Shown: positions 25,996 through 34,005, numbered from the stretch's first letter. The stretch: DNA of 64,000 nucleotides from DATNPX01 sp036702975 (GCA_036702975.1 DATNPX010000019.1:1-64000), one strand, 5' to 3'. Program-made: numbers and translations. The notes: generated from the sequence alone by a model not told the origin.

Positions 25996-26291
25996 AAATT
26001 TTTTTGCTATTTTTGGATCGGAAGGTTCATTTTCCTTCGTTTCGATAGCACAAATTTCTGCCATAAGGAGGGGTTTGGAGCAGTTTAAACGGTGAAAAAT
26101 TTGAATAATTCCGATCATAACGACGCCGATCCGCCAGGTCGGCAAACAAGCGAAGAAAGGCAGCCTCAGACTCTCTGAGGCTGCCAAGCTAAATCATTCA
26201 ATTAAGTAACGCCGAAGAGATCCTTGGTTCTAAGACCAGTATTTCTCGATGGCTATTTCCCTTCAATCGGCTTAACAGCCGGCTCTAGCTA
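25996..26291 (+). ncRNA. Candidate structured RNA element, copy A
   Basis: This stretch (about 296 bp) aligns with 49568-49857. Shared blocks include GCTAT, CGGAAGGTTCA-TTTCC-TTCG, CAAATT-CTGC, GGAGGG-TTTG, CGGCAAA-AAGC and the 11-bp stem GGCAGCCTCAG/CTGAGGCTGCC (26159-26185, loop ACTCT). A GCCGAT/GGTCGGC stem (26125-26142) differs from copy B by an A-U to G-C pair change; the final hairpin CGGCT/AGCCG (26268-26281) also changes at its outer pairs without losing pairing. It ends 12 bp before the ribosome site of the LRV gene. No ORF is conserved between copies. Confidence 0.55.
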
Positions 26292-26316
26292 AATAGACTG
26301 ACGGAGGTATTTGTCT

Positions 26317-26790
26317 ATGTTGAGAGCACGTTCTTATGCAGACAAATGGACTAACTATATAAAAGCTGGCAGCCAAAATTGTTATCCGCATCTACTCGCG
26401 GAGTTGGCTCACAGCGATGTCGACCAGATTCGGATTAGAGTGGCAGAAAATCCGCGCACACCGATCGAGATTCTGGAAATTCTTGCAAAAGATAAAAATG
26501 CTGATGTAAGAGTGGCTGTGGGCATCAACCCATCAACGCCAGCGCATATAAGCGGCAGCCTCGCTTTCGATGAGGATCCGAACGTGAGGTTAGGTTTGGC
26601 CGACGATTTGAATACTCCAATCGAGCTGCTCGAGAAATTGCGGGAAGACGGAAATCCGTATGTGAGCTGCCGAGCAGTGCAAACCTTGGAATACATTGCA
26701 TTGCAAGAGCAACCGAAGAGAATTGGCCGCGATCGCTTCTTCCGCTGGGCCAATATCGACGCGGATCAGCCCGAACTTAAATACGCCTGA
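26317..26790 (+). CDS. Leucine-rich-repeat-variant (LRV) protein
   Basis: 157 residues from the ATG at 26317, GGAGG 9 bases upstream. Three ~24-residue LRV-type repeats at about 38-61, 62-86 and 87-112 follow the pattern VRxxVAxNPxTPxELLxxLAxDxxxxVR (e.g. RVAENPRTPIEILEILAKDK). No Fe-S cysteine cluster of the classical LRV protein is present. Such repeats build an alpha/3-10 solenoid for binding proteins or DNA. Upstream is copy A of the structured RNA repeat, so translation may be controlled by that leader. A signal peptide gene follows at 26823. Confidence 0.75.
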   Translation: MLRARSYADKWTNYIKAGSQNCYPHLLAELAHSDVDQIRIRVAENPRTPIEILEILAKDKNADVRVAVGINPSTPAHISGSLAFDEDPNVRLGLADDLNTPIELLEKLREDGNPYVSCRAVQTLEYIALQEQPKRIGRDRFFRWANIDADQPELKYA

Positions 26791-26822
26791 ATCCAAACGC
26801 GATTTGCGAGGAGGTGGTCAAT

Positions 26823-27101
26823 ATGGCTCGGTTTACCGGTCTTATATGCTGCCTATCGGTAGCCGTAAGTTTCGTTCTTGGAGCGCAAAGCGCTTGCGGA
26901 AAAGAAGGACTACCGGTCAGCAAGATAACCACTTCAGTTGTTAAAGGGTTGCAATTACAGCCTTCAAACACAAAGGTCGACGATGTATCTATTCCGGAAA
27001 AAATTCTGTCCCCGAGGCTACAGAAGCACCTCAAGCTTAGCTCTGATATTGAGGGGCTGGCTGACAGAGTAGTCAGCCAGCCCGGGGCGGGAGCGGGCTA
27101 G
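26823..27101 (+). CDS. Small exported protein (92 aa)
   Basis: 92 residues. GAGGAGG sits 7 bases before the ATG. A signal peptide ends near SACG (FTGLICCLSVAVSFVLGAQS). The mature part is short and charged, with no known domain. The last codons lie in a 12-bp perfect stem-loop (GGGCTGGCTGAC/GTCAGCCAGCCC, 27055-27084), which could slow decay or terminate weakly. It follows the LRV gene by 32 bp, so they may be one operon. Confidence 0.65.
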   Translation: MARFTGLICCLSVAVSFVLGAQSACGKEGLPVSKITTSVVKGLQLQPSNTKVDDVSIPEKILSPRLQKHLKLSSDIEGLADRVVSQPGAGAG

Positions 27102-27380
27102 TTTCAATGGAGTGAAACGTTCGGTACTGTCGTTCTTGCTGTCTCCAGCCCCAACGATGCGGACATGGATTATTGAGAAGGTCGCAGCGCCAGTGCTTTG
27201 ACTTTCATAAATTTGACCCCTCCATCGCAAAAGCGCAGAATTGACGGGAGCAACAAACCCGTCTTTCTGCATGTGTAGCGGCTTTGCGATACCTTTAACT
27301 GTTCATAAATTTTCCGGTGTTGCTCTGATTGCATGACTATTAGGCATGGTCAAGCCATTGCCGGGCTTGATGCAATTGCT

Positions 27381-28097
27381 TCAATCGGCCGAAAGTGAAA
27401 AACAAAATGTGGCACCTTGATTTTTGTCCGAACGGGCCCAAATTTTGCCAGAGTGCCTGTCGATGATTCGCTTACAGAGAGCCAAGCCCAGCCCGGTTCC
27501 AGGATAACGCGCTTTGGCATGGAGCCGCTGGAAGCGATGGAACAGCTTCTCGATATACTGCATATCGAAACCCACTCCGTTGTCTTGGACGGAAAATACC
27601 CATTCATTTGCCGCTCGTGCAGCGTCAATTCGAATTTTAGGACGAGTGTCGCAAAATTTCATGCTGTTCCCAACCAGATTTTGGAAGACCATGGTGAGCA
27701 GTGTAGGATTAGCGCGAATCACAGGTAGGTCACCGATGATAATCTCCGCATTCTTCGCCTCTATGGCGGTTTTTAGATTGTTCAGAGCGTCATCAAGGCA
27801 ATGCCGGCTATTGACCATCTCGAAAACAATCTCTTGCGACTCGACGCGCGAAAGAGTTAGCAAAGCCTGAGTGAGCAGGCACATTCTGTTGGCTGCGCTC
27901 AGTGCTTCAGTCAGCAGATCAGTAGCTTCAGGCGAAAGCTCAGACTCATGTCTTTCTTTAAGCAAAGACAAGAACCCGGTGATTGCGCGCAAGGGCTCCT
28001 GCAGGTCATGTGCTGCCAGATAAGCAAAATGCGACAGATCATCGTTCGATCTTGTGAGTTGGTCAATCTGGTCATTTAGTTGTTGGTTGTCGCCCAT
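27381..28097 (-). CDS. Sensor histidine kinase, minimal cytoplasmic form
   Basis: 238 residues, no membrane or sensor domain. The HisKA helix holds the phospho-acceptor His30 in FAYLAAHDLQEPLRAI, and the ATPase domain has the N box VFQNLVGNSMKF, G1 VQDNGVGFD, F box YIEKLFHRFQ and G2 GTGLGLALCK. The form resembles the cytoplasmic core of phytochrome-like or Rcp1-linked kinases. A coiled coil at the start may dimerise it. The Rcp1-like regulator at 57503 and the degenerate receiver at 30381 are candidate partners but only by guess. Its leader contains strong hairpins (28119-28265). Confidence 0.85.
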   Translation of the reverse strand: MGDNQQLNDQIDQLTRSNDDLSHFAYLAAHDLQEPLRAITGFLSLLKERHESELSPEATDLLTEALSAANRMCLLTQALLTLSRVESQEIVFEMVNSRHCLDDALNNLKTAIEAKNAEIIIGDLPVIRANPTLLTMVFQNLVGNSMKFCDTRPKIRIDAARAANEWVFSVQDNGVGFDMQYIEKLFHRFQRLHAKARYPGTGLGLALCKRIIDRHSGKIWARSDKNQGATFCFSLSAD

Positions 28098-28512
28098 ATT
28101 GAAACCTTAAAGAAGTCGGGCGCCACTTCTATCTGCAGTGGCGCCCATCGGGCCTTCAAGGCGGAATCTCTGAATCCCAGCCGAACGGTTAGTCCATAAA
28201 GAATGGGCGCTATAAGAAGCCATCCCCTTAATGCCATTTTTTGGCTCCGTCAGAGATTCGCGCCGTCCGGGCTTTTATTTTTTATTTTCTAACGCTCAAC
28301 GTTTCCATCATTATTATGGTGACTCCGACTGGCTTCATGGTGTCATTTAATCGATTTTTTTACATTTTTTAAAACGGCCGAAACGCTGAATTGCTAAGGC
28401 TCTCGAGTATTTTGGCTATCAAGGCGGTGGTCTCGGTTTCGCATCACATATGGTGGCGGATTGACTGTATTACCGAAGGAACTTTCTGGCTTGCGGTCAG
28501 TTTGCTCGGGCG
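28098..28512 (-). other. Structured 5' leader upstream of the histidine kinase
   Basis: A 415-bp gene-free spacer. GGGCGCCACT/AGTGGCGCCC forms a perfect 10-bp stem with 9-base loop (28119-28147), 21 bp before the kinase start. Further upstream a long stem pairs GGCGGAATCTCTGA (28161-28174) with TCAGAGATTCGCGCC (28251-28265), one bulged base, enclosing ~76 bases with competing AGCCA/TGGCT pairings. The order suggests a leader RNA or the 3' end of the hsp20 transcript. Nothing else is seen between 28266 and 28512. Confidence 0.5.
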
Positions 28513-29076
28513 TCAGCTTTTGGGGAGTGTAACTGTTAAGACCCCATCTTTAACGCTTGCCTGTACTTTATCGGCGTTTACTTTGCACGGTAGATGCACG
28601 GACTGCTCGAAAGATTCATCGAAAGTTTCGAAATGCCCGTTATTTTTCTCTTCCTGTTTTTTGTGCGCTTTGATCGTAACTGCATGTTCGCTCGCTTTTA
28701 CCTGAACGTCTTTCTCGTCCATTCCTGGAACCTGAGCGAGCACTCGCAATTCTTTATCACCGTCAATAGTCTGCACCTTAGGCGTTGTGTTGGGGAACGA
28801 TACGAGGGGCACCAAAGGTAGTGGCTTGAGTGCCAAATCCACCGGCACAAAGAAAGGATCCACATAAATATCCCAAAGATGCGGTGCTATCAAGCGATTT
28901 GACTTTGCAATTGCATCATCCGGCACCTTCTGAACGGACACGCTCGCTGCTTCATTGGCGCGCGCTGCATCTTTCTTGTCACACATATTTTTGGTGGCGA
29001 AGCCGCCAGCAAAGCCAATTGCCAATGATAAAGCCAGAGCCAAGCCTCTTTTTATTCTTTCGTTATTCAATTTCAT
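28513..29076 (-). CDS. Membrane-anchored Hsp20-like chaperone
   Basis: 187 residues from the ATG at 29076 (GGAGG 5-7 bases upstream). A basic N-terminus and a hydrophobic helix (ALALSLAIGFAGGFA) precede an alpha-crystallin domain (~95-185) with the core VPGMDEKDVQVKASEHAVTIKAHKK and the terminal strand ASVKDGVLTVTLPK. The standard C-terminal IxI motif is absent. Unlike cytosolic Hsp20, this should be held at or beyond the membrane; a twin sits at 47562. It follows the Hsp20 at 29135 by 58 bp. Confidence 0.85.
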   Translation of the reverse strand: MKLNNERIKRGLALALSLAIGFAGGFATKNMCDKKDAARANEAASVSVQKVPDDAIAKSNRLIAPHLWDIYVDPFFVPVDLALKPLPLVPLVSFPNTTPKVQTIDGDKELRVLAQVPGMDEKDVQVKASEHAVTIKAHKKQEEKNNGHFETFDESFEQSVHLPCKVNADKVQASVKDGVLTVTLPKS

Positions 29077-29104
29077 TTGACACCTCCACAACGAATTAGT
29101 AAGT

Positions 29105-29120
29105 GGGACCACACGGTCCC
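29105..29120 (-). promoter_or_regulatory. Intercistronic hairpin between two hsp20 genes
   Basis: GGGACC-ACAC-GGTCCC, a perfect 6-bp stem with a tetraloop, lies in the 58-bp gap between the two hsp20 genes. It has no U-run, so a processing or stability element is more likely than a terminator. Confidence 0.4.
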
Positions 29121-29134
29121 TGGCGCCTCAACGC

Positions 29135-29671
29135 CTAGCTGTTGCTGTTGCCATCTGGCTTGCTCGTCGTTACGGGAATCTTCTTTACGGTCTCTTTGTA
29201 TTCCGCTGCTTTCGGCAGTTTTATTGTCAGCACCCCATTTTTGAAGGATGCTTCGGCTTTTTCTGTATCGACACAGTTTTCAGGCAACGGAATGGAGCGA
29301 GTAAAGGAGCCATAGCGCCTTTCCATACGGTATACGCCTTTGGCATTTTCTTCTTTCTCTTCTCTTTTTTCACCGCTTATGGTGAGCGTGTCTCGCGACA
29401 TGGAGATGTCGATGTCTTTTTCGTTCATGCCCGGCACTTCAACGTTTATCTGGAATTCCTTATCTGTTTCGTGAACATCAAGCGAAGGGCTAAACTCCTG
29501 ACCCAATCCCCTACTCAATAGCGGCGATAAATTGAGAAAACGCTCAAACATTCGATCCAAGTCATTCAACGGATCACCGAAATCTGACCATAACGACGGA
29601 GGGTTATATTCATCTGTCCGCCTGATTGGCACCTGCTTGCGTCCCCATGGTACTATTTTGTTTAACGTCAT
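29135..29671 (-). CDS. Hsp20/alpha-crystallin small heat-shock protein
   Basis: 178 residues from the ATG at 29671, GAGGAGGTG 8 bases upstream. N-terminal region (DFGDPLNDLDRMFERFLNL) is the usual amphipathic segment, and the alpha-crystallin domain is complete (~65-160: SLDVHETDKEFQINVEVPGM, SGEKREEKEE, ASFKNGVLTIKLPK). It holds unfolding proteins in the cytosol. The ATG overlaps the stop of a 46-codon ORF in ATGA form, which suggests translational coupling. Confidence 0.92.
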   Translation of the reverse strand: MTLNKIVPWGRKQVPIRRTDEYNPPSLWSDFGDPLNDLDRMFERFLNLSPLLSRGLGQEFSPSLDVHETDKEFQINVEVPGMNEKDIDISMSRDTLTISGEKREEKEENAKGVYRMERRYGSFTRSIPLPENCVDTEKAEASFKNGVLTIKLPKAAEYKETVKKIPVTTSKPDGNSNS

Positions 29672-29808
29672 AACGAAAGCACCTCCTCTGTTTCGACGAT
29701 AGTAAAGGCAAGCGCCGCCAAAACTCGCAGTTGTTCGGGATTGGCCCTCCCACAACCAGCTTGAATATATTGGTCTAGCAGTTCTTCGTTAAGCTTCGCA
29801 GCTTTCAT
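29668..29808 (-). CDS. 46-aa upstream protein coupled to hsp20
   Basis: An ORF of 46 codons (MKAAKLNEELLDQYIQAGCG...) has AGGTGG about 8 bases before its ATG and ends in TGA overlapping the ATG of hsp20. Its residues look like a two-helix soluble protein, not noise. I do not recognise it. The arrangement suggests its translation feeds ribosomes into hsp20 or that it acts in the same stress response. Confidence 0.6.
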   Translation of the reverse strand: MKAAKLNEELLDQYIQAGCGRANPEQLRVLAALAFTIVETEEVLSL

Positions 29809-30122
29809 GATGCACCACCTCTGAATCTAGTAGCAAAGGGAATGTAAAATGATGAGTTGTTTTTGCTTAGGGTGAGTTGGTTCCGTCTGTTCTGCACCCA
29901 ATATCTTTGATACCAAATTTCATCTTTTTAGGCCAGAAATTGAACGGAATTTTTATCTTCTTGTATCGCCAGCATCCAGGCACTGCTCTAGTTCTTCGAC
30001 ATTTCTGGTCTGCTCAACTTGAGACTTTTCTCGTTGCTGTAAATCCACTTCGCCGGGCTTAGTTGGCCGCCCAAAGATCAAATCTGAGTGAGCTTGTGTC
30101 TGGTAAATTGCAGGCCATAGGT
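29809..30122. other. Gene-free spacer upstream of the hsp20 operon
   Basis: 314 bp between the 46-aa ORF and the small XRE gene. It should hold the promoter of the minus-strand hsp20 operon and the 3' end of the XRE gene. I see no strong canonical sigma-70 boxes and no CIRCE element. Confidence 0.4.
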
Positions 30123-30377
30123 CTACAAAAGACTACCAGGCGAAATTCCTAATTCGCAAGCGAGTCTGTAAAGCGTAAGCATGTCGATATCGTAACGGCC
30201 TGCTTCAATCAACGCCAGTCTGGTCAATGAAATATTGGCCGCTCGGCATAGCGCTAGCCGTGTCATATTTCTCGATTTGCGGGCGGTCATTACTCGTCGG
30301 GCTAAAACAGACAAACAAACAAAACTCAGGTTGGCTTCATGCAGATCGCTGTTTAGTGTTTTTTGAATATTGCTCAT
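30123..30377 (-). CDS. Small XRE-family helix-turn-helix protein
   Basis: 84 residues. The HTH occupies about 30-80: ARRVMTARKSRNMTRLALCRAANISLTRLALIEAGRYDIDMLTLYRLACELGISPGSLL, the usual XRE four-helix motif. The N-terminal ~25 residues are unlike a DNA-binding domain. The gene starts 3 bp after the degenerate receiver stop, so it is its operon partner, and is divergent from the HTH-KaiB gene. Likely a small regulator. Confidence 0.75.
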   Translation of the reverse strand: MSNIQKTLNSDLHEANLSFVCLSVLARRVMTARKSRNMTRLALCRAANISLTRLALIEAGRYDIDMLTLYRLACELGISPGSLL

Positions 30378-30380
30378 GAG

Positions 30381-30857
30381 CTATTTCTCGACGATTTTGC
30401 GCCGCATAATTTTTAGCCGTTTCTCTGAAGGCAAAGGCACCATTTTCGGTGGCATCTCTGCATTCGCTAGTGTTGTTTGTATTGTTTCCTGGACCAGTCT
30501 ATAAAGTCGTTTCGAGTCAAAATCTGACATCGCGAAATAATGTGTTGCACCCAGCATCTGACAAGTCACTTCCAGCGAATCATTCAGGGCTTTTGCAAAA
30601 CTGGTCTGATGGAGGTCTACGAGAATGATCGGCAGCTGGCTGAGATGTGGATGTTTGCGAATGATGCGAACGAAGTCCAGCGCGTTTTCTAGCTCTAGGT
30701 GAACGCCACTAATGATCAGATCGAAGTTGCTCTTTTCTAACGCGGCGAGCGCTTTTGAAATTGTGTTGCAAACACGTAGCCTGTAGCCGAACGAGTGCAG
30801 GCACTTTTTGACTTCGGCAATTTTGTCCTTACGGTCTTCAAGATAAAGGATAGGCAT
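30381..30857 (-). CDS. Degenerate receiver-domain protein (pseudo-receiver)
   Basis: 158 residues; the first ~125 follow the response-regulator receiver fold (PILYLEDRKDKIAE with the acidic Glu7-Asp8). At the phospho-acceptor position the usual Asp is replaced by Gly51 (LIISGVHL), the Thr/Ser of the switch is replaced (ILVDLH) and the conserved Lys is Met (YFAMSDFD). It should not be phosphorylated. The C-terminus is Pro/Lys-rich. It forms an operon with the XRE gene and sits next to the HTH-KaiB gene, which makes protein-protein signalling, not phosphotransfer, the likely mode. Confidence 0.75.
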   Translation of the reverse strand: MPILYLEDRKDKIAEVKKCLHSFGYRLRVCNTISKALAALEKSNFDLIISGVHLELENALDFVRIIRKHPHLSQLPIILVDLHQTSFAKALNDSLEVTCQMLGATHYFAMSDFDSKRLYRLVQETIQTTLANAEMPPKMVPLPSEKRLKIMRRKIVEK

Positions 30858-31020
30858 TGTTTTCCCTTTATCGCGATATATGACTAGTTGTATAACACGA
30901 CGGGGCTGTCCTGAAAAGGATTCTAAATTGGCGGTTTGGTTAATTTGCCTTGTTGAATAAATCTATGGTACTGGGTTTGCGGCGTTTTTGTAATATACTT
31001 AAAGTTTCGGGACTTTACAG

Positions 31021-31629
31021 ATGGTTTCAAGGAAAAAGAGCAGCAAGCGCGAACGTGTGCGGGGTGACAATTTCTCCGCTAATTTCATCGCTCGGGGCGA
31101 ATTGCTGCAGGCCATTCAGGAAGCCGTTCGCACTCGGCAGTGGACTCAAACTGAGACGGCCGAGTTTTTAGGCGTGACACAGCCTCGGATTTCGCACCTT
31201 ATGCAAGGCCGTGTGGATCAATTCACGGTAGATATGCTCATGCTCTGGCTTGAGAAGTTGGGCAAAGATGTAACGGTGCAAGTACGCAACAACGTATTTG
31301 CCAGTAAGGAAAAAGTCAAACTGACATTGTATGTACTTGGTGCCCAGAAAGAGAATGCGATAGAACTTATCGCCAGGCTGTTTGGTGGCGACGTAAGCAA
31401 ATTCGAGCTGAAAGTGATAGACGTTTTGGAGGATCCTGAATCGGCCAGGCAAGCGAGAATTATAGCGACGCCTTCTCTTGTGAAGGAATGGCCGGAGCCG
31501 CGCACTGTTTTTGTCGGTGACCTTAGTGCGGCTTCAATCCGCTGGCAGCTTGCAACAGCTGACGAGCGTACTCGAAACGAAAGAGATATCGCGCAGGAAC
31601 TTAAGCAGGCCAGTACAAGATGCTCGTGA
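31021..31629 (+). CDS. XRE-type HTH fused to a KaiB domain
   Basis: 202 residues. Residues ~26-85 form a HigA/XRE-type HTH (RTRQWTQTETAEFLGVTQPRISHLMQGR). Residues ~99-180 match KaiB: LYVLG (103-107), KVIDVLEDP (131-139), IIATPSLVK (147-155), GDLS (166-169), the same order and spacing as KaiB (LKLYVAG, LKVIDVLKNP, ILATPTLAK, GDLSD). KaiB uses a thioredoxin-like/fold-switching domain to bind partners of the clock. In this protein it would be joined directly to a DNA-binding domain. No toxin gene or kaiA/kaiC homolog lies next to it. The pseudo-receiver gene is divergent, 163 bp away. Confidence 0.85.
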   Translation: MVSRKKSSKRERVRGDNFSANFIARGELLQAIQEAVRTRQWTQTETAEFLGVTQPRISHLMQGRVDQFTVDMLMLWLEKLGKDVTVQVRNNVFASKEKVKLTLYVLGAQKENAIELIARLFGGDVSKFELKVIDVLEDPESARQARIIATPSLVKEWPEPRTVFVGDLSAASIRWQLATADERTRNERDIAQELKQASTRCS

Positions 31630-31788
31630 CGAATCACAGAATGCGTGAGAAAAGCGCCAGGACGAAAGACAGCTCCGCCACGAGAAGCGATACGATTAGA
31701 CTTCTCTTAAATCATACATAATGCACGGAACCTTCCGTGTCGATTCCTGTCGATGAGTAGACTCAGCCATCTAAAAAAAGGAATCGCG

Positions 31789-34005
31789 ATGCTTGTTGAT
31801 AATCACTTACGCTCTTTTTTAGTAGTCCTTACTCTAACCATAGTCACTGTTCAATCAACTGCAGCAGCGGCTGCTGCTAACAAATCTCAGGGCGATCACT
31901 ACGATGACAAAGGCACTACTATATCCGGTCAGCCTTATACCAACCCAGCTGCTAGTGGTGAATTGCATCAGACTGGCGAAGGGACCCTCCCATCAATGAC
32001 GACAAGCTTGGGAGTGCCGGTTTCAGATGACCAAAATTCGCTCAAGGCCGGTCCGCGAGGACCAATTCTAATGGAAGATTTTGTTGCCAGAGACAAGATC
32101 TTTCACTTCGACCATGAACGCATTCCCGAACGAGTTGTTCATGCTCGTGGTTTCGGTGCACATGGTTACTTCGAAAATTACGGTTCTCTCGGCGAAATTA
32201 CAAAGGCTGATCTTTTTCAGCGACCCGGCGAGCGCACACCTGTATTTGTGCGCTTCTCTACGGTAGCAGGAAACAAGGGTTCGTGCGACCTAGCGCGTGA
32301 CGTGAGAGGATTTGCCACTAAATTCTATACAAAGCAGGGCAATTGGGATCTAGTCGGCAACAACATTCCGGTGTTTTTCATCCAGGACGGTATGAAATTT
32401 CCTGATCTCATTCATGCTGCCAAACAGGAACCGGACCGGGGCTTTCCGCAGGCTCAAACGGCCCACACAAATTTCTGGGATTTCATTTCACTTACTCCTG
32501 AATCCATGCACATGGTCATGTGGATTATGTCTGATCGTGCAATTCCTCGTTCCTTCAGATTTATGGAGGGCTTTGGAGTAAATACTTACCGGCTTGTAAA
32601 TGCTTCCGGACAGAGCAAATTTGTCAAATTTCTTTGGAAACCAAAGCAAGGCTTGCAATCTGTGTTGTGGGCGGAAGCTGTGAAAATAAATGGAGCCGAT
32701 CCTGACTTTCATCGTCGCGACCTATGGAATGCGATCAATGAAGGACATTATCCAGAGTACGAATTATGTTTCCAGGTTTTCGATGAGGACTTCGCGCGCA
32801 AATTCGATTTCGACGTGCTTGATGACACGAAGCTTATTCCCGAGGAGCTTGTGCCTCTTCAACGGGTGGGTCGAATGGTTTTGAACAAAAATGTGGATAA
32901 TTTCTTTGAAGAGACAGAGCAAGCTGCTTTCTGCACTCAAAACATTGTGCCCGGCATCGATTTCTCTAACGATCCAATGTTGCAACTGAGAAATTTTTCG
33001 TATCTTGACACGCAGTTAAAGCGGCTTGGTTCGCCAAACTTTACACAGCTTCCAATCAATGCTCCGCACTGTCCAGTCTTCAATTTCCAACAAGATGGGC
33101 ATATGTCCATGCAAAATCCCAAAGGGCGTGTCAACTATGAACCAAACAGTGCAGGTGTGGGTCCGCGAGAAAATCCGCATACGGGATACACCACTTTTTC
33201 AGAAGCGGTCCAAGGTTCAAAGATTAGACCACGTTCTGAAACCTTTGCCGATCACTATAGCCAAGCTCGCCAATTTTATATAAGCCAAACACCAGCCGAG
33301 CAGGAGCATATAGCAGATGCTCTGGTGTTTGAACTATCTAAAGTCGATAAAGTGGCGGTGCGCGAACGCATGGTCGCTCATATGGAAAATATCGACAAAG
33401 TGCTAGCAGAGAGGATAGCTAAGGGCCTTGGACTACGAAATATGCCTCCGGCTGCTATTGCCGCTCGCCCAACCAAAATGGATTTGCCCCCTTCCGATGC
33501 GCTCAGTATTATCAAGAATGGACCAAAGAGTTTTAAGAACCGACGGCTCGGTATACTTGTATCTGATGGTGTTGATGCTTCGATATTCGATTCTTTGAAA
33601 GCTGCGGCGAAGAATGCAGGTGCGGACGTGTCGGTAATTGCACCAACTATCGCCGGAGTTGACACCCGTGAAGGCACGCATATTGATGCTGACTATAGAA
33701 TCAACGGTGGTCCGTCGGTTCTGTTCGATGCAGTTGCCGTGCTTTTGTCACCTCAGGGGGCAGCGCAGCTTTCGACGGAAGCGACTGCTCGCGATTTTGT
33801 CGCTGACGCCTTTGCTCATCTCAAATTCATCGCATTCAATAATGATGCAAAAGAATTATTAGCAAAAGCAGGCTTAGCATCAGATGCCGATGAAGGATTG
33901 ATACCACTGAGTAGTGCCCTTGATGCAAAACGGTTTATTGACGCCTGTGGAAAACTTCGCTTGTGGAGCCGAGAACCGTATTTGAAGATGGCACCACACA
34001 AATAG
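31789..34005 (+). CDS. katE: Large-subunit catalase with signal peptide
   Basis: 738 residues from the ATG at 31789 (AAAAGGAAT upstream); the ATG at 31753 lacks a ribosome site. A signal peptide (FLVVLTLTIVTVQSTAAAAA) leads a full catalase core: His in VVHARGFGAHGYFE, Asn in DLVGNNIPVFFIQD and the heme-ligand Tyr in FSYLDTQLKRLGSP. A C-terminal flavodoxin/DJ-1-like domain (~590-735) marks the large HPII class. Disproportionates H2O2. Large catalases are usually cytosolic, so export is notable. A strong terminator follows at 34050. Confidence 0.92.
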   Translation: MLVDNHLRSFLVVLTLTIVTVQSTAAAAAANKSQGDHYDDKGTTISGQPYTNPAASGELHQTGEGTLPSMTTSLGVPVSDDQNSLKAGPRGPILMEDFVARDKIFHFDHERIPERVVHARGFGAHGYFENYGSLGEITKADLFQRPGERTPVFVRFSTVAGNKGSCDLARDVRGFATKFYTKQGNWDLVGNNIPVFFIQDGMKFPDLIHAAKQEPDRGFPQAQTAHTNFWDFISLTPESMHMVMWIMSDRAIPRSFRFMEGFGVNTYRLVNASGQSKFVKFLWKPKQGLQSVLWAEAVKINGADPDFHRRDLWNAINEGHYPEYELCFQVFDEDFARKFDFDVLDDTKLIPEELVPLQRVGRMVLNKNVDNFFEETEQAAFCTQNIVPGIDFSNDPMLQLRNFSYLDTQLKRLGSPNFTQLPINAPHCPVFNFQQDGHMSMQNPKGRVNYEPNSAGVGPRENPHTGYTTFSEAVQGSKIRPRSETFADHYSQARQFYISQTPAEQEHIADALVFELSKVDKVAVRERMVAHMENIDKVLAERIAKGLGLRNMPPAAIAARPTKMDLPPSDALSIIKNGPKSFKNRRLGILVSDGVDASIFDSLKAAAKNAGADVSVIAPTIAGVDTREGTHIDADYRINGGPSVLFDAVAVLLSPQGAAQLSTEATARDFVADAFAHLKFIAFNNDAKELLAKAGLASDADEGLIPLSSALDAKRFIDACGKLRLWSREPYLKMAPHK

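Noticed and set aside
25915..26187. 90-codon minus frame in copy A of the repeat
   Set aside because: In copy B the same frame has a stop and a different reading, so it is not conserved coding.
27018..27272. Minus frame after the small exported protein
   Set aside because: Overlaps the exported protein's end, no good ribosome site, not like any family.
31021..31629. HigA-type antitoxin of a toxin-antitoxin pair
   Set aside because: No HigB-like or other toxin gene is adjacent and the C-terminal KaiB domain is not part of antitoxins.
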